Origin: Urechis unicinctus
Lineage: Eukaryota; Annelida; Polychaeta; Xenopneusta; Urechidae
Direction: 5' to 3'
Length of the DNA: 64,000 nt
Assembly (NCBI GenBank): GCA_034190875.2
Contig: CM067354.1
Location: forward strand, 71,670,655 to 71,734,654
Shown: piece by piece, positions 56,345 to 64,000 of the stretch
Numbering within the stretch: position 1 is the first letter of the stretch
How the letters are laid out: each line of letters starts with the position of its first letter
The notes under the pieces: generated by a model
Told to the model about the DNA's origin: nothing
Seen by the model: only the letters and a program-made list of their open reading frames with translations
Database searches by the model: none
Made by a program: the position numbers and the translations under genes

Positions 56345-58127
56345 ACTTCATAGTGTGAGGTGGCCTGTTGAGTAAACTTATTACGAAGTGAGTGCTCTGA
56401 AAGACTTATATTTTTATGTTTTAATAAAACGTTGGTAACTTAATATGCCCCTTTTCTTAAAAAGCATGCTGTTCAATAAAAAATATAGGAAAATAATTGA
56501 ATGGACAAGATGGTCATGGTGAAGCACTGGACTGCTCTAGAAAGTACGACATGCCGCCTCAGTTGCAATCAACCACTGAACCAATGAATAGCAGGATTAT
56601 TCCAGAAAAGCAATACTAATGCTGCACATTATTTGAGGTTTGATAGTATGGACATAAACACTATGAAAATGGCAAATGTATACCAACATAGCGATAAGTA
56701 GCAATATACAACATATCCAAATACATTTTTTCAATGTTGATTTTTCAAGAGCAAGCTTAACTTGTGATTTCAAAGCAATTGTGATGTGAAGTTTATAGCA
56801 ATCATTACCTATAAAAGCCTATGATAGTACATGGTATTTGATGTGAATTAAGCTGTAGAAATGAAGCAAACGAACATAGATAAATGAAAGATGAATGTCA
56901 TGAAATTTTTATCACCATGATTATAGCCTTGATTGTATGTATGTTAATGCAATGCAGTGAATTAAGATCAATTAGACTTTATACCCAGAGGGTTATTGAG
57001 ACATAGGACTTAACAACATTGCATCACAATCCTAGCGCTGCGCAGAAATGTTACGTCCTAAAGAATAATGAAATCTAAGCGCAACCTTGTAATATAATCG
57101 TAGCACTGCACTGAGACTTGATATCCGGAGGGAAATTGGGATCTATGTGCACACTACACTACATTATATTCATAGCCCTGACCAGAGACTTTGTATCCAG
57201 AGGGAAATTTAGGTCTGGGTCAAGGCAACAATGCCACATCACCATAGAAATTTGTAAAAAAAAAAATCCTCAGCATGCTTAACTTGTGATTTCAAAGCAA
57301 TTGTGATGTGAAGTTTGTAGAAATCATTGCCTATAAAAGCCTATGATAGTACATGGTATTTTATGTGAATTAAGCTGTATATTTGAAGCAGACGAACATA
57401 GATAACTGAATGATGAATGTCATGAAATTTTTATCACCATGATTATCAGGTCAAAGACGACCGCAGAAGGAAGTACGTACCTCGATCGAGGTATGCACCA
57501 CGTTCCTAGTACGGCGTACTTGGTTTGAAGTATGCATACATAAAGATTAATTTTCTCAACTGTTTTGCAAATTGTGACATCATTTACTGAAATTTGGTTG
57601 GGTTAAATCGTGGGACCATATTTAGCGTTGCACATGTACGAGAAGGCTTTTTTACGCGTTTTCAAACTTTAGTTCGGCGGCCATCGCGTGTCTTTTCCGT
57701 CGATTGATGAGGCAAAAATCCTTTTTGAATCGGTCTGGCAAAGTAAAGAACTTCCTTTTTGCAGACCATAGTTTGTCTAGATTATATAAAATATAGTTAA
57801 GTGAAATTTGTATGGTATATTTGTGACTTATGGATGATAACATCACACCCCATGTCAATACATTTGCACACCTGATATTTTTGTACTCCAATCGAAGTAC
57901 GCCGTACCATGGTGGTTTCAAATTTCTACCCGGGTCTGATTGAGAGTGTTCATATACGCAGTCAGTTATGTTTAAAAATGAATGGTCATCTCAAATAGAA
58001 TAACAAAGCAGCCAGGTGGTGGATATTGAACAGAATGCCCCCCAAAACAAGTTTTCATACTTTGTTGGCCTGTTCTGTTCGAGTTTTTGAAAACTTTTGT
58101 TCTTGTTTTAATTGGATGTTAGGTTAT

Positions 58128-58161
<34 letters not shown>

Positions 58162-59695
58162 CATACATACATACATACATACATACATACATACATACAT
58201 ACATACATACATACATACATACATACATACATACATACATACATACATACATACATACATACATACATACATACATACATACATGCATGCATGCATGCAT
58301 GCATGCATGCATGCATGCATGCATGCATGCATGCATGCATGCATGCATGCATGCATGCATACATACATACATACATGCATACATACATACATACATACAT
58401 ACATACATACATACATACATACATACATACATACATACATACATACATACATACATACATACATACATACATACATACATACATACATACATACATACAT
58501 ACATACATACATACATACATACATACATACATACATACATACATACATACATACATACATACATACATACATACATACATACATACATACATACATACAT
58601 ACATACATACATACATACATACATACATACATACATACATACATACATACATACATACATACATACATACATACATACATACATACATACTTTACAGACA
58701 CGTGTGCTATAACGCGCGTAAAAAAAAATGGGGCGTCAACCCAAACGTCACACATCACTGACCAGCATTTGCCTTTATCTACCCAACTACTGCGTGGTTT
58801 GCTCACAGTTCAACTGTGCAAGGGAACTTGTCATAGAACTTTTCCGTTCGTTCTGTAATCTGTTGCCGTTTGACACCCATAGTGTGTTATCAGATTAAGC
58901 TCAGGTTCATAAAGTATACCTTGCATTTTCCCCGACAACATCATCAGCTGAAAAGCTTACTGAACGGCAGTGATAGAGAACAAGTGCTTCAGAACATCTA
59001 CTTCGAGGTGTGTATTGAATATTTCTTTTTACCACCTGTTTGCCTCTCGTTAGTCTCGTCTTATCCTTACTTGTGGGGACATGTTGGTAGGTTTGTGGTG
59101 TGGTGCTCGGTTCGATATTGATACTGGTGTTTTTGTTCGCTTCATCTGATTCTATTTCTCTCCTGTATATCATCTCCATTCATAAATAGTTAAATATTTT
59201 CGTTCATGGTAATATTCCATATACCATGACTTACAACGCCCCACCCTAAAACCAGCCCGCCATATTGCCATATTGCGCAGTAGCAACTTCTGAGGGGTTG
59301 GGGTCATGTGTCGCTAGTTAACAACAGAACGCCCGTCAAACAGGTTGTTTTCAAAGAACTATATTAAGCGCTCCTCTGCAAGAGTGTTGAGTTAACAGGG
59401 GAGTTAGCCAAGCCCTGGGCAGAAATAAGCTTTGTGGACAAATATACAGATTACGAGAAGCCGCTTGACGGAGTCTGTGCAGATATAGAGAAGCGCAAGT
59501 TACTTACGTGTGCATAAAATCCATATTAAGACGAATATTTGGAACGTTACATTGCAAGCTACGCAGTAAAGTGTGTTTGTGTTATTTTGAGAGGGCCTAA
59601 ATATGTCCAGTTTCAAACGGCCAAACTTGCCATCTTGGCTTCTTTCATCACCCAACAAACGTAAGCATACACGCATGCATTTACAAACCCACCAC
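56345..59695 (+). repeat. tandem duplication, unit 2 (Y')
   Basis: This is a second copy of 53188-56344, with a longer microsatellite. Unlike unit 1 it continues past the CACCAC joint into CTCTCGATCACTCCC and the rest of repeat B, so unit 2 keeps the original right flank. Confidence 0.9.
58131..58690. repeat. (ACAT)n/(GCAT)n microsatellite, copy 2
   Basis: About 560 bases with an internal (GCAT)n block at about 58284-58360. The same position in unit 1 is pure ACAT and 200 bases shorter, so the array changed after duplication. Confidence 0.97.
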
Positions 59696-60140
59696 CTCTC
59701 GATCACTCCCATCCCTCTTTGGCTAGAATTCTTACAACCCAGGCTTTCACTGACAATGTTCCTTAAGCCTGTATAATGCTTGGGACAACGAGCCCTTCCT
59801 TCGCACTTCGGTAATTCTTCTGGTCATGTATATCATTGACTACAGAGATTGTGTTTATGCATATTGCACAAAACTTAATTTCCGGGCAATATAGCCAGAA
59901 ACATGTGGTAGAACAATCACTTAATGGGTGGAAAGGCCTTTGTCAATTATAACAGTTAATTGCAGCGCAGAAATACCCATTTGTGTTTGACTTCTAGTCA
60001 AACATACTCGCGAGTCATAACGTTGGTTGGCTGCTGCGCGTCGAGCAGTTTCAAGAAACGTAGGGGGCGCTGCTTACACGGCGTCACGGAATTTGTCGGG
60101 CGAATTGCCGAGTGGGGTATCTTATTATAACAAGATCTTT
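58691..60140 (+). repeat. repeat family B, copy 3 (full length, empty insertion site)
   Basis: It is the inverse of 11391-13207 minus the 364-bp insert, with very high identity. It runs from TACTTTACAGACACGTG to GGTATCTTATTATAACAAGA + TCTTTGTTAAC. Confidence 0.85.
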
Positions 60141-60240
60141 GTTAACTTGGCGTAATCATAACGCCAAGTTATGTTGGTAAGTCGCGTTTGTTAACTTGGC
60201 TCGGCCAAGTTATGGCGATCACCCCGGTTTGTAAGTTTGG
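60141..60240 (-). repeat. repeat family A terminal fragment (inverted)
   Basis: AACTTGGCG...CGCCAAGTTATG and AACTTGGCTCGGCCAAGTTATGGCGATC + CCGGTTTGTAAGTTTG match the 3' end of family A (11335-11390) in inverse orientation. It stops at the Helentron copy 2 junction at 60240/60241. Confidence 0.75.
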
Positions 60241-61434
60241 ATGACAACTGGAAGATTTGGTTCTAATGAGTCAATCACATGTGAAAAACTGAATTCTCTC
60301 TGCATGAAAACGGAAAATTTGCACTTGATGGTCATTGATGAAGTTTCCATGGTTGGATCAGACATGCTATTAAGCATACACAAGAGATTAAATAAAATCA
60401 AAGGAGTGAAGGATGAAACCACGTTGTTTGGTAATGAGTGTATTCTCGCAGCTGGAGACCTCTACCAACTTGCTCCACTGAAACAAAGTCACATTTTTGA
60501 CCCTGTACGGGACCCAGTTGCCAGATTATGTGGTTCACTGGTTCAATTACATGAACTTGATGAAATCATGCGACAGAAAGATGACTCATTCTTTGCAGAT
60601 TTGCTCTGTAGATTGCGATCAGGGGATTGTACTGAAAATGACTTGAAAGTGCTTAAGTCAAAAGAGATCAGACATGATGATGTAAATTACCCAAATGACA
60701 TCCTACATGTATTTGCCTTGAATCGTGATGTAGATAATTAGAACGCTGTAAGATTGAACGCTCTTGCTCCTAGACAAGAGGATCGTGTCATTATCAAAGC
60801 AGTTGATGATAAAGGAGACAGAACAGGACTCATTGATTTGCAAAACGTTGGTGGATCCAAATCCCGCACTGAAACTGGAGGACTACACACAATACTAGAG
60901 CTATGTATTGGTGCTAAAGTAATGGTTGTATACAATGTGGATACATCAGACGGATTGGTCAATGGTGTCATTGGGACAGTCACTGCTGTAATCATGGACA
61001 ACTCACAAAAAGTGTTGGTTGTATTGGTCAGATTTGACAATGATAATGTTGGCAAGAAAGCAATTGCTACTAGCAAATGGAAACGTCAATATCCAGATTC
61101 AGTCCCCATTGTTCGACTTGAAGGTCACTACGAAAAAAACAAGCGAAAAGGTGCAAATGTTGCTCGACGACAATTTCCATTCACTCTGGCTTGGGCAGTT
61201 ACCATACACAAATGTCAAAGCATGACTGTTGAACAAATTGTTGTCAGCATGAAGGAAGCAGCACTATTTGGCAAAGGACAAGCTTATGTTGCATTCAGTC
61301 GAGTAAAGAAATTGTCAGGTCTTAACATCACTGATTTCAATGCCAAAGCAATCAAGACCAATCCAAAAATTGATGACGAAATGAATGAAATGCAAACAAA
61401 GTGTATACCACAAATGATCCACCAAGTCTTATAG
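60241..61434 (+). pseudogene. Pif1-like helicase fragment, copy 2
   Basis: Walker A is missing (truncated). LMVIDEVSMVGSDM, CILAAGDLYQLAPL and LDEIMRQKDDSFF are present. A TAG at about 60739 (VDN-stop) interrupts, then the frame stays open from 60754 to 61434 through GLIDLQNVGGSKSRTETGGL, TIHKCQSMT and YVAFSRVKKLSGLNI. The two deletions that break copy 1 at 50045 and 50146 are absent here. Confidence 0.8.
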
Positions 61435-62113
61435 CACTGAGTAACCCAGAATGGTTGACAATTGGACACCTTAACATAAGACATTTCTATGACAAACCAG
61501 TTGACCTAGAATGCCAAGAAGAAAAGAAAATTCTGTCCAAAACTGATGTCATGTGTTTCACAGAAACATACCTCACTCCTCAGCATAATATAGACTCTTT
61601 CCTGCAGAAGCATGATTACGTTGCTTTCCGAGAAAACATTCCATCCCAGACTGATCATAATGGCCAGCATGGCATCATGATATGCGCTTCAAAAAGACTC
61701 CAACCAATTGCACTAGATCAGATCAAAGTTACAGGATTAGAGTCATATGTTGTTGCCTTACATACTTCCAAAACCCGCATAGTTGTGGCTGCTGTGTACC
61801 GAAAACCATCACAATCAATGACCAGTTTCGTACACGAGATGGAAAAACTGTTACTCCTGATGCCATTGCAGATACCTACGTTTGTACTTGGAGATTTTAA
61901 TAATGACCTACTGAGAGGAACCACCTCAATGTTAAGATCTCTGATGAACGACATGGTTTCCAGCAATATGTCAAATTACCTACAACTGACAATGGAACTT
62001 TACTAGATCACATTTATTTCAACCGAGAAGCAGAGAGCCATATTGATGTCCATGATGTGTATTATTCTGACCATGACGCAGTGTTTATCACCTCTAATGC
62101 AATGTCATATTAG
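61401..62113 (+). pseudogene. AP-like endonuclease, copy 2
   Basis: Same motifs as copy 1 (TIGHLNIRHFYDK, FTETYL, LGDFNNDLL) and the same frame slip before GFQQYVKL at about 61955, then SDHDAVFI in the other frame to the stop near 62113. The shared lesion shows both copies descend from one already broken ancestor or were homogenised. Confidence 0.75.
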
Positions 62114-63946
62114 ATCAATTGTTTTCAATGTAAACAGGAATGAAATGATAAATTTAAAGAAAAATGATTGATGGATCAATAGTTTGTTTAAGAAATTGTT
62201 TCAAATATGGTTGATTATGTAATAAATAACAATTTACTCAAAATAGATGAACTTGAATTTATAACATCAATATATAGTTTTAATCTAATTTATGTGATAG
62301 AGAATAATAATAATGGGTCAATTGTGACATAAACATTAATGTGACACATGCAAAACGTATGAAAGTTTTATGTTAGCCCGGTAATTAGAGTCCAGACCTA
62401 ACTATCAATCACTGTAGCAGGAACCACCCACCTTCCCTTAAATAAAATGGGCGATAATGATGACAAAAACAGCTTCAAAGAGACCTCAATGCTGTCAGTC
62501 GACATTATTATGACCGACCACCCATTAGTAACAGCACAAATTAGTATACCTGATGCGGCATCATTAAGAATCGACTGACTCCAATACATCGGAAAACTGA
62601 CATGCAAAAAGTAAAATTAATCGAACTATGACCAGCCATGAATGATCGCTCATGATCGGGGTTAACTCGATTCCAGACCAAGTCGTACCCAAACCAGCTC
62701 CTATCCTCTGAATCCGCTACGGTTGTACTGTAAATCTTGCTGTCAAGCTCGATTGGAATAATGTTTGGAGTATGGAATCGCTTCAAGCAATATGTGACAG
62801 CGATGATGGTGTTCAAAGGGACTTAATATCTTAAACAAAATTCAGTCCGGTGCGAATACCGGGGCTAATATAAATGGATAAATTCTGCCAGTAGTAAAGA
62901 ATGCACATAATACAAAAGTGTATTAAGTGGGAATAATTAATGAACATGTGTAGTACAAAAATAATGAGAAAGATGCACAGTAAGGTATGTATAGGGTTTA
63001 GCGGCACACCAATACTAATATAATGCCTATCCTAGTAAAGTAAATTTGCTCCGACCCCAAACCTTCGGCAAGCTGGAGTCCTGCCCCTGTACCCACAGGA
63101 GTAAAATAAAAGGTTGGGATGGTGTCATGCGGATACCGTAACAATGAGTAAGGTAAGTAAATCTATGGCTTTGCAGCAGTGAGGAATTGCTTTATTATTA
63201 CAATTTCACATTGATTAATTAAAAGTGACCCTTTGATTTTGAAAAAAAATCAACGCAGCAAAAGAGAAAATTACGTTGTCAAGGTTTCTCTCTATTCCGT
63301 ATTTTACTGTGCATCCGGTCAACAAATACTTGGTGTGGATCACGCCATTTGAATAACAGAATGCCGCAATTAATCGCCATCTACAACAAGCTAGAGTTCT
63401 TCCTCTGAACCCCCACGGGAAGATAAAGGGTAGGGGTGAAGGTGCAGCAGAAGCTGAGTCAGTCAGTCAGGTAAGTAAATCAATGACTTGGGAGTAACGT
63501 TGCTATTCATTAGTATTATAATGTAACAGATTAATTGCACCAAAAAAGATCAGCAAAGCAAAAGACAAATTACGTTTTCAAGTGTTCCTCCCTAATCGTG
63601 TACTGCAGTGCTTCCGATCAAAGAAGGTGTGGATTAGGCCATTTCAATAACACGTTGCCCCAAATTAGTCGCTACTACGGCAAGCCAGGCCCCTTCCTCT
63701 GGACCCACACCCGGAGATAAAGGGTAGGGGTAGCAGTGGTGGTCACCAGAAGCTGAGTCAATGAGTAAGGTAAGTATTTTAATGACTCTGTAGTAGCAGG
63801 GCTTTTCATTAGTTTTATAATTTAACAATTGTGAATTAAAAAGCGGCATTTTGTTTTATCTGTAGAAAATAAGATCATCTTAGACAAAGGGAAAGTTACT
63901 TTACCAAGTGTTCTCTCATCCATGGATGTAACAACTTCAAAAAATA
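62114..63946 (+). repeat. Helentron 3' tail, copy 2, including the ~300-bp tandem array
   Basis: It is collinear with 51338-53187 with small indels (for example GCAGCAGCAG shortened to GCAGCAG near 63175). Non-coding. Confidence 0.85.
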
Positions 63947-64000
63947 CTTCATAGTGTGAGGTGGCCTGTTGAGTAAACTTATTACGAAGTGAGTGCTCTG
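63947..64000 (+). repeat. start of a third tandem block (Y''), cut by the window end
   Basis: ACTTCATAGTGTGAGGTGGC + CTGTTGAGTAAACTTATTAC equals 53188 and 56345. The array probably continues to the right. Confidence 0.85.

Larger units (their letters stand above)
60241..63946 (+). mobile_element. Helentron copy 2, 5'-truncated
   Basis: It starts inside the helicase (ATTTGG at 60253 equals 49471) and runs through the endonuclease and the 3' tail to about 63946, parallel to 49459-53187. The helicase part is about 4% different from copy 1; from about 61230 onward it is under 1% different. Confidence 0.85.

Overview
The window is eukaryotic (metazoan) nuclear DNA. It has introns with GT/AG borders, microsatellites hundreds of bases long, low gene density, and several transposon classes typical of marine invertebrates: Kolobok-like, P/THAP9-like, Helentron, Ty3/gypsy, and an LTR element carrying a TatD nuclease. 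A short-chain-collagen-C4-like gene points to a mollusc, cnidarian or invertebrate-deuterostome type genome, but the sequence alone does not fix the phylum. I see no prokaryotic operons, no CRISPR array and no convincing tRNA or rRNA gene.

Layout. 1-2000 holds a two-exon host-type gene (minus strand) for a membrane-anchored class I methyltransferase. 2830-6700 is dispersed repeat family A plus unassigned DNA. 6786-9998 is a decayed Kolobok-like transposon bounded by TTAA and inverted repeats. It holds a THAP-type transposase on the plus strand and, tail to tail, a P2RX7-C-terminal-like gene on the minus strand. 10200-14186 is repeat A, repeat B (with a 364-bp inserted element) and a complex tetranucleotide microsatellite. 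14187-25117 is a P/THAP9-like transposon whose spliced transposase still reads as 828 codons. Its first intron was invaded by a 6.67-kb, GC-rich LTR retroelement (14716-21388). That element encodes a helix-hairpin-helix protein, a frame-broken Gag, a protease remnant and an intact 789-codon TatD nuclease ORF, but no reverse transcriptase, RNase H or integrase that I can find.

25260-42800 is mostly non-coding. It contains a short-chain-collagen-C4-like gene with one frame break (30101-31251), a partial second copy (35324-35695), two (TA)n tracts, a fold-back element, minisatellites and a ~560-bp tandem array. 42850-45050 (minus) is a Ty3/gypsy pol fragment whose reverse transcriptase is cut off where a Helentron begins. 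45041-51337 is that Helentron: DUF6570-like, OTU protease, HUH/Y2 Rep, Pif1-type helicase and endonuclease, with several stops and frameshifts. 51338-60240 is its 3' tail and a tandemly duplicated block containing two (ACAT)n arrays and two copies of repeat B. 60241-64000 is a second, 5'-truncated Helentron copy with the same tail.

How the parts relate. Most of the window records nested and duplicated mobile DNA: LTR element inside P element inside repeat A, a small TIR element inside repeat B, Helentron against gypsy. The strongest candidate for a poorly described system is the LTR-HhH-Gag-PR-TatD element, whose two LTRs are nearly identical and whose TatD metal ligands are all present. The two-gene Kolobok-like unit is the second.
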